DNA of 64,000 nucleotides, taken from Pelorhabdus rhamnosifermentans (GTDB taxonomy: Bacteria; Bacillota; Negativicutes; UMGS1260). Location of the stretch: positions 120,991 to 184,990 of the forward strand of contig NZ_JAHGVE010000009.1 in assembly GCF_018835585.1 (NCBI RefSeq). Direction: 5' to 3'. Both the position numbers and the translations under genes were made by a program. Below, in pieces: positions 1 to 8,455 of this stretch (positions within the stretch are counted from its first letter, which is position 1; the number at the start of each line of letters is the position of its first letter). Below the pieces are notes generated by a model that was given only the letters and a program-made list of their open reading frames with translations, searched no databases and was not told the DNA's origin.

Positions 1-169
1 GAAATGTTCTCATACATTTAACTTGCTTGATGCCCGCGGTGCTATTAGTGTTAGTGAAAGGACGGCTTTTATTGGTCGCGTAAGGAATATGGCACGTCTT
101 TGTGCGCAAAATTATCTTGCACAACGTGAAAAACTCGGATTTCCATTGCTCAAAGGGGGGCAAGCGTAA
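1..169 (+). CDS. glyQ: Glycyl-tRNA synthetase alpha subunit, C-terminal end (partial)
   Basis: This is the 3' end of glyQ; the rest lies left of the window. Read from base 2, the frame gives about 55 residues with the typical C-terminal GlyQ helix ([18 protein letters not shown], then [13 protein letters not shown]). The alpha subunit carries the aminoacylation site of the bacterial alpha2beta2 glycyl-tRNA synthetase. The stop codon TAA (167-169) shares a base with the ATG of glyS, so the two subunits are translationally coupled. Identification rests on this short tail plus the directly following beta-subunit gene. Confidence 0.9.
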   Translation, partial: KCSHTFNLLDARGAISVSERTAFIGRVRNMARLCAQNYLAQREKLGFPLLKGGQA

Positions 170-2226
170 TGGCAAATGATGTATTGCTTGAAATGGGTAC
201 AGAAGAAATACCCGCCAAATTTATGCCGGATATTTTATCTCAGTTAGAAAATTTGGCAAGGCAAAAGTTAAGTGAACTTAGAATAGATTATGGTGATGTT
301 AAAACATTTGGAACACCACGACGATTTTCCTTATTCATTGCGCAACTCGCTGATAAGCAGGGTGATAAGTCGGCTGAAACCAAGGGGCCTTCTTTGAAAG
401 TGGCTTTTGATCAGGACGGGAAGCCAACAAAAGCGGCTCAGGGATTTGCGCGGGGCCAAAAAGTGGATGTAAGCCAGCTTGTTGTGCGTGAGGGATATGT
501 TTATGCTCAGGTATTTGAAGCGGGGCAGGATGTGGCTGGATTGCTGCCTGACATACTGATAGAGATCATTGGGCATCTATCTTTTCCTAAAAATATGCGC
601 TGGGCTGATTTAGATGTTCGGTTTGTGCGTCCCATTCGCTGGATTGTTGCCCTTCATGGCACAGAGATTATTCCCTTTACTATTGCGGAAGTTAATAGTG
701 GACGTATAACAAGAGGGCATCGTTTCTTAGGTGCCACATCCATCACGGTGGATAATCCTCAGGATTATTTTGTAAAACTCAAGGAAAATTTCGTTATGGT
801 TGATCCAAGTGAACGTCGCACCGTTATTACTAAGCAAATTAAAGAGCTTGCTGTTGCCCAGGGCGGGACAGCGACAATTGATCAAGATTTACTTGAAGAA
901 GTTGTTTATTTAGTAGAATATCCTACAGCTCTTTGTGGTCGGTTTGAAGAAAAATATTTAACTTTGCCACCTGAGGCATTAATTACACCCATGCGTGAGC
1001 ATCAACGGTATTTTCCGGTTTTTGCAGCGGATGGCAAGCTGATTCCTGTATTTATTACTGTTCGTAACGGAGGCCGCGAACATCTCGAAATTGTTCAACA
1101 TGGTAATGAGCGAGTGCTCAGAGCACGTTTGGCTGATGCGGAATTTTTCTTTGAAGAGGATAAAAAAATTCCCTTAGACGATCAAGTGAATAAACTTAAA
1201 ACGATTGTATATCAAGAAGGACTTGGAACATTATTTGACAAGACGCAGCGAATGGAAAAATTGGCACTTTTGGTAGCACGTGAGGCGCAGATTGCAGTGG
1301 ATCAAACGATTCTTAGCCGTTCAGCTAAATTAGCAAAAGCCGATTTAGTTACGGGGATGGTTTGTGAGTTTACAGAATTGCAAGGTGTTATGGGAAGATC
1401 TTATGCACTGTTGCAAGGCGAAAAAGAGGCTGTTGCGGAGGCAATTTTTGAACATTATCTGCCACGCTTTGCGGGTGATATTTTGCCAAAGACAGCTGCT
1501 GGTAGGGCCATTGGTATTGCTGACAAACTTGATAATATTGTGGCGACATTTAGTCGTGGTCTTATTCCAACGGGTTCGCAAGATCCCTATGCCTTGCGTC
1601 GTCAGGCCCTCGGCATTGTAAATATTTTACTCAATGGCAAACTGCACATGTCACTTCGTACTCTTATTGATCAAAGCATGGATTTGTTGAATTTGCCAGG
1701 CAGTCAGGATCGTACGGAACTACGCCAGAATGTATTGGACTTTTTTGCACTTAGACTAAAAAATGTCCTTGCTGAAAATCAGGTGCGTTACGATCTGATT
1801 GACGCTGTACTCGCTGAAGGTGTTGATGATTGCTATGCTAGCTATTTGAAGGCTGGGGCTCTATCAAAGTTCGCTGCACAAGAATCGTCTACAGCTCTTA
1901 TTCAAGCGCTAGTACGTGTCAACAACTTGGCGAAGAAGGATCAGGAGCAAGCGATTGATTCAATCTTGTTTGTTGAGCAGGCAGAAAAGACGTTATACCA
2001 AGCCTTTTTACAGGTTAGGCAACAAGTTGAATCCTCGAAAGGCCAGTACAATTTTGAAGGACTTCTTGCGGCGCTTGAGGCTCTCCGACAGCCGATTGAT
2101 GAATTTTTTACAGGTGTTATGGTGATGGTAGAAGATGAAGCTGTGCGAAATAATCGTTTGGCTTTACTCAAAGCGATTAGTGCCTTGTCAGGATTGGTAG
2201 CTGATTTTAATAAAATTATGGTCTAA
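169..2226 (+). CDS. glyS: Glycyl-tRNA synthetase beta subunit
   Basis: Encodes 685 residues, the normal length for the beta subunit of heterotetrameric glycyl-tRNA synthetase, which with GlyQ charges tRNA-Gly in the cytoplasm. The N-terminus (LLEMGTEEIPAKFMP) is a family hallmark, and the C-terminal third carries the helical anticodon-binding (DALR-type) region. The ATG overlaps the glyQ stop and is preceded by a GGGGGG-rich ribosome site inside glyQ. A strong hairpin terminator follows, so glyQS ends here. Confidence 0.96.
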   Translation: MANDVLLEMGTEEIPAKFMPDILSQLENLARQKLSELRIDYGDVKTFGTPRRFSLFIAQLADKQGDKSAETKGPSLKVAFDQDGKPTKAAQGFARGQKVDVSQLVVREGYVYAQVFEAGQDVAGLLPDILIEIIGHLSFPKNMRWADLDVRFVRPIRWIVALHGTEIIPFTIAEVNSGRITRGHRFLGATSITVDNPQDYFVKLKENFVMVDPSERRTVITKQIKELAVAQGGTATIDQDLLEEVVYLVEYPTALCGRFEEKYLTLPPEALITPMREHQRYFPVFAADGKLIPVFITVRNGGREHLEIVQHGNERVLRARLADAEFFFEEDKKIPLDDQVNKLKTIVYQEGLGTLFDKTQRMEKLALLVAREAQIAVDQTILSRSAKLAKADLVTGMVCEFTELQGVMGRSYALLQGEKEAVAEAIFEHYLPRFAGDILPKTAAGRAIGIADKLDNIVATFSRGLIPTGSQDPYALRRQALGIVNILLNGKLHMSLRTLIDQSMDLLNLPGSQDRTELRQNVLDFFALRLKNVLAENQVRYDLIDAVLAEGVDDCYASYLKAGALSKFAAQESSTALIQALVRVNNLAKKDQEQAIDSILFVEQAEKTLYQAFLQVRQQVESSKGQYNFEGLLAALEALRQPIDEFFTGVMVMVEDEAVRNNRLALLKAISALSGLVADFNKIMV

Positions 2227-2251
2227 TCGTTTATCGGGCGAGCGAAAAAGT

Positions 2252-2302
2252 ACAGGAGAGTCATGCTGAACGTAAGTTTCAATATGACTCTCCTGTTTTT
2301 TT
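2252..2302 (+). terminator. Rho-independent terminator after glyS
   Basis: A 13-bp perfect stem (ACAGGAGAGTCAT with ATGACTCTCCTGT) separated by about 18 bases is followed by a run of seven T. It closes the glyQS transcript. Confidence 0.9.
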
Positions 2303-2322
2303 ATGCATGGAAAGTAACAGTG

Positions 2323-2394
2323 GAAACGGTACAGGAATCGTATTACAGGCGTTCCACCGTTCTACTTAACTTCTGCTTATAGTAAAAGATTTCT
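2323..2394. repeat. Short intergenic repeat, copy A
   Basis: A 72-bp stretch starting GAAACGGTACAG and ending GATTTCT matches a 73-bp stretch at 43386-43458 at about 62 positions, with one gap. Both copies are in the same orientation and follow a terminator in an intergenic space. The ends of this copy are weakly inverted (GGTACAGGAATC against GATTTCTGTATC), as in small palindromic repeats or MITE remnants. No coding potential is visible. Its nature is unknown. Confidence 0.6.
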
Positions 2395-2459
2395 GTATCT
2401 GTTTGTTAGATTAAAGACTGTATGTGCAGTTTTTCTTAATAGGACTTACAGTTACCTTT

Positions 2460-2596
2460 TAGTCAGATAAAAAATAGATATTTTTTCAGACTAAAAAGAG
2501 GAGAAAACAAACTTATATAGTATATACTAATAAGGTTATTTTATTTAATAATATATACTGATTGGCGAATTATAATCATCTGAGGAGGAATTTAAT
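2460..2596 (+). promoter_or_regulatory. ppsA upstream region: hairpin and paired direct repeats
   Basis: The 370-base gap between glyS and ppsA holds a terminator, a short repeat and this AT-rich stretch. An imperfect inverted repeat lies at 2460-2493 (TAGTCAGAT... with ...TCAGACTA). Two near-identical elements follow, TATATACTAAT at 2521-2531 and TATATACTGAT at 2552-2562, spaced 31 bp start to start, about three helical turns. The first is part of the palindrome AGTATATACT. They are candidate operators, possibly for the CcpN-type repressor encoded just downstream. A GAGGAGG ribosome site precedes the ppsA ATG. I see no convincing -35/-10 pair. Confidence 0.4.
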
Positions 2597-4987
2597 ATGA
2601 ATAAAGCGGAAAAAGTAGTGCTGTGGTTTAATGAAATTAATAAAACAGAGGTTGATCTTGTAGGGGGAAAATCAGCATCACTTGGAGAACTTACTTCACG
2701 TACAAAGGTGCCTGTTCCTTATGGATTTGCTACAACTGCTCATGCTTATCGATTATTTGTGAAAGAAACAGGTCTTGATAATAAGATTGCCGAACTTTTA
2801 TTAGGTTTACCTGATGTGGAAGATAGTTACCAGTTGCGCACGGTTAGTGCTGATATTCGCCAAGCCATTATGGATACGGTTATGCCAGAACATATTGCAG
2901 CGGATATTCGAGTTGCCTATGATGAGCTCGCAAAAAAAGTCGGAGAAGAAGCCCCATTTGTTGCTGTGCGTTCTAGTGCGACAGCGGAGGATTTGCCTGA
3001 TGCTAGTTTTGCGGGGCAGCAGGAAAGTTATTTGAATGTGCGCGGAGCTGAAGAAGTAATTGAACGGGTGAAGGAATGCTATTCTTCCATGTTTACCGAT
3101 CGTGCTGTTTATTATCGTGTAAAGAAAAATTTTGATCATTTAAGTGTTGCTTTAAGTGCTGTTGTTCAGATGATGGTGTTTTCTAAAGCCGCCGGGGTTA
3201 TGTTTACTGTCGATGTGGCCACAGGAAATGATGAAAATATTCTAATAGAAGGTTCGTGGGGACTTGGTGAATATATTGTGCAAGGCACTGTAACGCCTGA
3301 TAGTTTCTTGGTTGAGAAGAAAGGGCTCACTGTTCTCAATCAAAGTGTTCACGAAAAACCAATTATGTTGGTACGTAAGCCAGGCGGCGGCTGTGAAGAG
3401 CAGAAAGTTGCTGTTGAACTTAGTAAGTCACCTGTTTTAACAAATGATCAAATTCATCAGCTTGCTGAGTATTCGCTGGCGATTGAGAAGCATTATGGCT
3501 GTTATATGGATATTGAATGGGGGATTGATGAACGGGACGGCAAGCTTTGGATTTTGCAAGCACGGCCTGAAACAGTTTGGTCACGACGTAATAAAGAACA
3601 GGGAGGAAAACAAGGTACTGCTGTTAAATCTACCGAACTGACGGGACGTAAAGTCATTACGAAGGGTTTGCCTGCTAGTCCGGGGCGAGTAAGTGGCAAG
3701 GCCCATGTTATTTTAAATCCAAGCATGATTGATAGTTTTAAAGAGGGTGAAATTTTAGTTACGGAAATGACGGCACCTGATTGGGTTCCGGCTATGAAAA
3801 AGGCTAAGGCTATTGTAACAGATGCAGGCGGCATGACGTGTCATGCTTCGATTGTAAGCCGTGAGTTGGGGATTCCCTGTATTGTGGGTACAAAAAGTCG
3901 TGGCGTACAAGGAACAGTGAGTATTAATAACGGACAGGAAATTACGATTGATGCAACGAATGGTATTATATATGATGGTCTTATTCAAGATTTGGTTAAA
4001 AAAGACGAACAGTCGGCAGCCAGTGTACAAATTATGGAAACCTTTCCTGTTACAGGAACAAAGATTTACATGAATCTGGGTGACCCCGATTTGGCTGATC
4101 GCTATGCAGCGCTTCCTTGTGATGGAATTGGCTTGATGCGCGAGGAATTTATCTGGACAACGACCATTCATGAACATCCCCTTTATTTGATAGAGACAGG
4201 CCGTGCTGATTATGTCATTGACTCATTGGCTGAGGGCATTCGTAAAGTTTGCCAGGCACTAGCACCTCGTCCTGTTACTCTTAGATTTAGCGATTTTAAA
4301 TCAAGTGAATATCGCGATTTAAGAGGCGGTGAAAAATATGAGCCATTCGAACCGAGTTCTTTACTCGGCTGGCGTGGTGCGTCCCGTTATTATGATCCAA
4401 TCTATACTGAAGCATTTAAATTGGAGCTACAGGCTGTCAAAAAAGTTCGTGAAGAATTTGGTTTCAAGAATCTTCATGTGATGATTCCTTTTTGCCGGAC
4501 TGTAGAAGAAGCGGAAAAAGTTACATCACTCATGGCAGAGCAGGGTTTAAGGCGCGGTGCTGATTTTAAGGTATGGCTCATGGCAGAAATTCCTGCGAAT
4601 ATTATTCTCGCTGACAAGTTTAATCAGTTTGTTGATGGTTATTCTATAGGTTCAAATGACTTGACTATGCTTGTTCTTGGTTGTGATCGTGACAATGAGA
4701 CTGTGTCTCATCTCTTTAATGAACGGGATTTGGCTGTTCGGCGGGCTATTCGCCACTTAATTGACGTGGCTCATCAAGCTGGCAAGACTGTGTCTATTTG
4801 TGGGCAGGCTCCAAGTGTGTATCCCGATTTTGCGGAGTTTTTAATAAAGAGTGGAATTGATTCCATTTCTGTAAATCCTGATGCAGTGAAGATGACGAAG
4901 AAACTTGTAGCTCAAGTGGAACAGCGACTTGTGCTTGATAAATTAACAGGGCGTGGTGTGATGAATAAAGAGGATGACGCCTGGTAA
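2597..4987 (+). CDS. ppsA: Phosphoenolpyruvate synthase (pyruvate, water dikinase)
   Basis: Encodes 796 residues. PEP synthase converts pyruvate, ATP and water to PEP, AMP and phosphate, the entry to gluconeogenesis from C3 acids. Domains run in the usual order: N-terminal ATP-grasp pyruvate-binding domain (start LVGGKSASLGEL, with VRSSATAEDLPDASFAGQQ), the swivelling phosphohistidine domain with GGMTCHAS (His about 416), and a C-terminal TIM barrel ending in the catalytic SICGQAPS (Cys about 735). A strong AGGAGG site precedes the ATG. It is followed by ccpN and ppsR, a transcriptional and a post-translational regulator of gluconeogenic enzymes, so the three form one regulatory unit. Confidence 0.93.
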   Translation: MNKAEKVVLWFNEINKTEVDLVGGKSASLGELTSRTKVPVPYGFATTAHAYRLFVKETGLDNKIAELLLGLPDVEDSYQLRTVSADIRQAIMDTVMPEHIAADIRVAYDELAKKVGEEAPFVAVRSSATAEDLPDASFAGQQESYLNVRGAEEVIERVKECYSSMFTDRAVYYRVKKNFDHLSVALSAVVQMMVFSKAAGVMFTVDVATGNDENILIEGSWGLGEYIVQGTVTPDSFLVEKKGLTVLNQSVHEKPIMLVRKPGGGCEEQKVAVELSKSPVLTNDQIHQLAEYSLAIEKHYGCYMDIEWGIDERDGKLWILQARPETVWSRRNKEQGGKQGTAVKSTELTGRKVITKGLPASPGRVSGKAHVILNPSMIDSFKEGEILVTEMTAPDWVPAMKKAKAIVTDAGGMTCHASIVSRELGIPCIVGTKSRGVQGTVSINNGQEITIDATNGIIYDGLIQDLVKKDEQSAASVQIMETFPVTGTKIYMNLGDPDLADRYAALPCDGIGLMREEFIWTTTIHEHPLYLIETGRADYVIDSLAEGIRKVCQALAPRPVTLRFSDFKSSEYRDLRGGEKYEPFEPSSLLGWRGASRYYDPIYTEAFKLELQAVKKVREEFGFKNLHVMIPFCRTVEEAEKVTSLMAEQGLRRGADFKVWLMAEIPANIILADKFNQFVDGYSIGSNDLTMLVLGCDRDNETVSHLFNERDLAVRRAIRHLIDVAHQAGKTVSICGQAPSVYPDFAEFLIKSGIDSISVNPDAVKMTKKLVAQVEQRLVLDKLTGRGVMNKEDDAW

Positions 4988-5021
4988 GAAAAGGAGAGCC
5001 ATTCTCGAATAAAGAAAGGAG

Positions 5022-5666
5022 ATGGGCATCTCGCTTACAGCAAGACAGGAAAAAATAGTAGAAATTGTTCGTACAAGCGGCCCTATTGCTGGTGAACATA
5101 TTGCAGCACAGCTCAGTGTGACGAGAGCAGCGCTTCGTTCTGATCTCGCTATATTGATTATGTCTGGACTGATTGACGCCCGTCCCAAAGTAGGTTATTT
5201 TTATATTGGAAAAAATACACTCCATGTTATTGCGGAAGAACTTGATCGGATTGTTGTAGGTGATATTCAGTCTGTTCCTGTTGTTGTTCCTGTGGAATGC
5301 TCCGCTTATGATGCTATGGTCACGCTCTTTTTAGAAGACGTGGGGTCACTTTATGTGGTGGAAAAAGGTGGTATTTTATCTGGTGTAGTTTCACGGAAGG
5401 ATTTGCTTAAAACGGCTATGGGAGGAAGTAATTTGGCAAAGCTTCCTATTAAGGTGCTCATGACAGCCATGCCGAAAATTGTGATGACGACAAAAGATGA
5501 ACCTGTTATTGTTGCAGCTAAAAAATTAATTGACAATGCTGTAGACAGTTTGCCTGTAGTACAGGCTGCCGCAGGTAGCCTTGGGTGCTACGAAATTGTG
5601 GGACGCTTGACAAAAACGAATATTGCCCGTTTATTTGTTGAAATCGGGGAAGAGAAGAGGAGGTAA
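5022..5666 (+). CDS. ccpN: CcpN-type gluconeogenesis repressor (HTH plus CBS pair)
   Basis: Encodes 214 residues. An N-terminal winged helix-turn-helix (SGPIAGEHIAAQL, then RSDLAILIMSGLIDARP) is followed by two CBS motifs (FLEDVGSLYVVE, GVVSRKDLL, VDSLPVV). This layout and wording match CcpN of B. subtilis, a nucleotide-sensing repressor of gluconeogenic genes that sits next to a PpsR relative there too. The AAAGGA site is only one or two bases from the ATG at 5022, so translation may begin a few codons later; ATC at 5028 would have normal spacing. It probably shares a transcript with ppsA, 34 bases upstream, and with ppsR, and may bind the repeated elements upstream of ppsA. Confidence 0.88.
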   Translation: MGISLTARQEKIVEIVRTSGPIAGEHIAAQLSVTRAALRSDLAILIMSGLIDARPKVGYFYIGKNTLHVIAEELDRIVVGDIQSVPVVVPVECSAYDAMVTLFLEDVGSLYVVEKGGILSGVVSRKDLLKTAMGGSNLAKLPIKVLMTAMPKIVMTTKDEPVIVAAKKLIDNAVDSLPVVQAAAGSLGCYEIVGRLTKTNIARLFVEIGEEKRR

Positions 5667-5680
5667 TTGTTATAGCTACT

Positions 5681-6490
5681 TTGCCTGTTATTTATGCGTT
5701 ATCCGATTCCATTGGGGAGACAGCTGAAATGGTGGCGCGGGCAACAGCCAGTCAGTTTGATGCAGGGTCTTTCGATATTATTCGTATTCCCTATATTACT
5801 TCGGTAAAACAAGTTGAAGAAACAGTCCGAGAGGCAGTGGAACGGGAAAAATGCATTATTTGTCATACCCTCGTTTCCCCTCATTTGCGTCAAGCATTAC
5901 TTGAACTTGCTGAAAAAAATCATATTAAAACAGTGGATATTATGGGACCTGTGATTGATTCTATCCAAGAAATGTCTGGTTTCCAACCGAAATTGAAACC
6001 TGGACTTGTTCATCGTTTGGATCAAGATTACTATAAGCGGGTAGAGGCTGTTGAATTTGCTGTAAAATATGATGATGGTAAAAATTCTTGGGGATTGCTT
6101 AAAGCGGATATGGTGATTGTGGGTGTATCTAGAACATCAAAAACTCCCTTGAGTATGTATTTGGCTCATAAGAAACTTAAAGTAGCCAATGTGCCCCTTG
6201 TTCCTGAGGTTCCCCCGCCACCGGAATTGTTCCAAGTTGAACCACACCGGATTATTGGTCTTGTTATCGATCCATTTAAATTGAATGAAATTCGAGCGGA
6301 ACGACTCAAAGTAATGGGATTGGCATCAAATGCCAGTTATGCTAATTTAGATCGTATCATGGAAGAACTTGAGTATGCGAAGGCCATTATGCGGAAATCT
6401 CATTGTATTGTTATTGATGTTTCTAATCGGGCTATTGAAGAAACGGCTAATCGAATTTTAGAGATTGCCCAAAAGAATGATATTATATAA
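5681..6490 (+). CDS. ppsR: PEP synthase / PPDK regulatory kinase-phosphorylase (DUF299)
   Basis: Encodes about 269 residues. This family switches PEP synthase or pyruvate phosphate dikinase off by ADP-dependent phosphorylation of a Thr beside the catalytic His, and on again by Pi-dependent dephosphorylation. Family motifs are the N-terminal YALSDSIGETAE and the P-loop GVSRTSKTPLS near residues 147-157. Placement after ppsA and ccpN fits control of gluconeogenesis. The start is uncertain. The strong AGGAGG site lies at 5658-5663 at the end of ccpN, but the first ordinary start codon in frame, TTG 5681, is about 16 bases away. In-frame ATA 5672 or ATT 5666 are better spaced. A terminator follows directly. 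Confidence 0.9.
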   Translation: MPVIYALSDSIGETAEMVARATASQFDAGSFDIIRIPYITSVKQVEETVREAVEREKCIICHTLVSPHLRQALLELAEKNHIKTVDIMGPVIDSIQEMSGFQPKLKPGLVHRLDQDYYKRVEAVEFAVKYDDGKNSWGLLKADMVIVGVSRTSKTPLSMYLAHKKLKVANVPLVPEVPPPPELFQVEPHRIIGLVIDPFKLNEIRAERLKVMGLASNASYANLDRIMEELEYAKAIMRKSHCIVIDVSNRAIEETANRILEIAQKNDII

Positions 6491-6523
6491 AATAATCCCC
6501 GGCATTTGCCGGGGATTATTTTC
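6491..6523 (+). terminator. Terminator after ppsR
   Basis: AATAATCCCCGGC, a short loop, then GCCGGGGATTATTTT: a strong GC stem with a T tail, between the convergent ppsR and lptA-like genes. It can probably serve both. Confidence 0.9.
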
Positions 6524-6536
6524 ATACGATAGGGAA

Positions 6537-7034
6537 TTATTTTTGGGAAGAATCGCTGTCAGGTGTAACGATATTTGCTACGATGTCATATGTAACGGAA
6601 TTGTAAGTTTTACTGTCGTTACCTTGAATGACTTGAACATTGCCAGTGAAAACGGCCTGTTTTGTTTTCCAGTTAAATGTAGCTTGGTCGGATGTAATAC
6701 TCAAGCCAGAACGCACGAAAATAATATTGCCGTTAACTTCGGCTTTGCTGGCTGTTCCGTATACAAATACATTGTCACCGCTGAATTTGATGTCATCTTG
6801 AGTGACAGTAATGCCTCCTGAACCGGAGACTTCCATGCTTGCCATATTTACCTTGGCCTGTCCAGCAGTGATGATACGGTTGCCTACTTCAATATAAACA
6901 TTGCCAACGAGGTTGTAGAGGCCTGTGGCAACATCAAAGTAGGTTTTATCGGCAGTAATAATAGGTTTGGCTAATGCAGTGCTCGTTAGGAGTACACAGA
7001 GCAGTAACATTAGTAATGTTATTTTTTTTATCAT
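6537..7034 (-). CDS. OstA/LptA-like periplasmic protein
   Basis: Encodes 165 residues. A clear signal peptide (MIKKITLLMLLLCVLLTSTALA) is followed by repeating beta-strand pattern (ADKTYFDVATGLYNLVGNVYIE, GLSITSDQATFNWKTKQAVFTGNVQV) typical of the OstA/LptA beta-jellyroll. LptA proteins bridge the periplasm and carry lipopolysaccharide to the outer membrane, so the gene suggests a diderm cell. No lptB or lptC neighbour is seen, so the exact role (LptA itself or a second OstA-domain protein) is open. It is transcribed alone, divergently from dgt. Confidence 0.75.
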   Translation of the reverse strand: MIKKITLLMLLLCVLLTSTALAKPIITADKTYFDVATGLYNLVGNVYIEVGNRIITAGQAKVNMASMEVSGSGGITVTQDDIKFSGDNVFVYGTASKAEVNGNIIFVRSGLSITSDQATFNWKTKQAVFTGNVQVIQGNDSKTYNSVTYDIVANIVTPDSDSSQK

Positions 7035-7134
7035 TTATGTTCACCATCCTTCATTTTAGTATAGCAGAATGAATGTTAAAATTCTATTCAAGGTTTCTTC
7101 CTCTTTTTGGGCGTTCTTGGAGATTGTATAACTT

Positions 7135-7164
7135 CAGACAAAGGTGACGTAAGTTATCTATAAT
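7135..7164 (+). promoter_or_regulatory. Candidate sigmaA promoter for dgt
   Basis: CAGACA (7135-7140) and a perfect TATAAT (7159-7164) with an 18-base spacer, 62 bases ahead of the GTG start. The -10 is strong and the -35 matches four of six positions. Confidence 0.5.
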
Positions 7165-7226
7165 ACAGGTGAAAAATGTTATAATAATTATAAGGGATTT
7201 GTTGCCAAGCGAAAGGGTGAATCAGT

Positions 7227-8225
7227 GTGATTGTACGCGAAAGATTGGAAAAACAAGAAATGCAATTTTTGTCGGTTTTTGCTGCTAAAAGTAGTGAGGC
7301 ACGGCGTGAACGGGAGGAAGAGCCGTGTAAATTTCGAACGGCCTTTCAGCGGGATCGCGACAGAGTGCTTCATTCCAAGGCCTTCCGCCGTCTTAAACAT
7401 AAGACACAAGTTTATATTTCACCAAGTGACCATTATCGTACGCGCATGACTCATAGTTTGGAAGTGGCACAGATTTCACGCACCATTGCTCGGGGGCTCT
7501 CTTTAAATGAGGATTTGACAGAAGCCATTGCCTTAGGTCACGATGTCGGGCATACGCCTTTTGGGCATGCAGGAGAATTTGCTATTCGAGACTGGCTAGG
7601 TCATTTTAATCATAATGAACAGAGTCTGAGAGTCGTAAAGCATCTTGAAAAAGATGGGCTGGGTTTAAATCTGACGTTAGAAGTTAAAGATGGTATTTTA
7701 AATCATACAGGAAATACTAAGCCTTTGACACTAGAAGGAAATATCGTCAGGATTGGCGATCGCATGGCTTATTTATGTCATGATTATGACGATGGTATTC
7801 GGGCGGGGATGTTAAAGGCTAGCGATTTACCTTGTGGTGTAGCGCAGGTTTTTGGCACGACGCCTTCTCAGATGATTACTGTCATGGTGTCTGATATGAT
7901 TAAATGTTCAGCAGGGAAAAATGATATTAAGCTGTCTGATGTTGTGCAACGAGGCATGGATGATTTTCGCGTATTTATGTTCAATAAGCTTTATTGGAGC
8001 GATTTATTAAAAACAGAACGGGATAAAGCTCGTTATATTATTATTAAGTTGCTAGAATATTTCATGGAAAATCCCGTAGCTTTGCCAATTGAATTCCGTG
8101 ATCAGGAAGCGCGCTGGGGCTTAACAACAACAGTTGTTGATTACGTGGCAGGTCTGACTGATTACTATGCCATTCACTTGTTTGAAAATTTTTTTATACC
8201 GCCTGTAGGAGGATACAAATATTAA
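7227..8225 (+). CDS. dgt: Deoxyguanosinetriphosphate triphosphohydrolase-like protein
   Basis: Encodes 332 residues of the HD-superfamily dNTPase group that hydrolyses dNTPs to deoxynucleosides and triphosphate. Seen are the conserved RDRDRVLHSKAFRRLKHKTQV block, HSLEVAQ and GHDVGHTPFGHAGE (the metal-binding HD pair). The length fits the short Firmicutes branch. The start is GTG with AAGGGTGA upstream. In related genomes this gene commonly precedes dnaG-sigA, as here. A terminator directly behind it separates it from dnaG. Confidence 0.9.
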   Translation: MIVRERLEKQEMQFLSVFAAKSSEARREREEEPCKFRTAFQRDRDRVLHSKAFRRLKHKTQVYISPSDHYRTRMTHSLEVAQISRTIARGLSLNEDLTEAIALGHDVGHTPFGHAGEFAIRDWLGHFNHNEQSLRVVKHLEKDGLGLNLTLEVKDGILNHTGNTKPLTLEGNIVRIGDRMAYLCHDYDDGIRAGMLKASDLPCGVAQVFGTTPSQMITVMVSDMIKCSAGKNDIKLSDVVQRGMDDFRVFMFNKLYWSDLLKTERDKARYIIIKLLEYFMENPVALPIEFRDQEARWGLTTTVVDYVAGLTDYYAIHLFENFFIPPVGGYKY

Positions 8226-8248
8226 ACGGCCTTGGGCCGTTTTTTTTC
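8226..8248 (+). terminator. Terminator after dgt
   Basis: ACGGCC TTG GGCCGT followed by eight T directly after the dgt stop codon. Confidence 0.9.
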
Positions 8249-8293
8249 TTAGCAAATGATTTCTTTTTTGTCAAGGGGAAAAAAGGAGGATTT

Positions 8294-8338
8294 ATGACAC
8301 GCGTATGGAATATTAATATATCCATAAAGAAACAATAA
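8294..8338 (+). CDS. Possible 14-codon leader peptide ahead of dnaG
   Basis: An ideal ribosome site (AAAAAAGGAGGATTT) precedes ATG at 8294; the frame encodes MTRVWNINISIKKQ and stops at 8338. It lies between the dgt terminator and dnaG, 117 bases before the dnaG start. The ribosome site is stronger than that of dnaG, which makes a translated leader or a truncated gene remnant plausible. No homologue is recognised, and the short length limits confidence. Confidence 0.35.
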   Translation: MTRVWNINISIKKQ

Positions 8339-8455
8339 CTGATCCCAACTTAGCTCCAAGCAGGAAAAATATATTCATTGTAGAATATAATCAACTCTTA
8401 AACAGGCAATAGTTAATGTGGTCAGTCAGAGCTGCTTATAAGATAGGGGATCAAC

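Noticed and set aside
6465..6821. 118-codon plus-strand frame over the lptA-like gene
   Set aside because: It runs through the ppsR terminator and antisense to a gene with a clear signal peptide and domain pattern.
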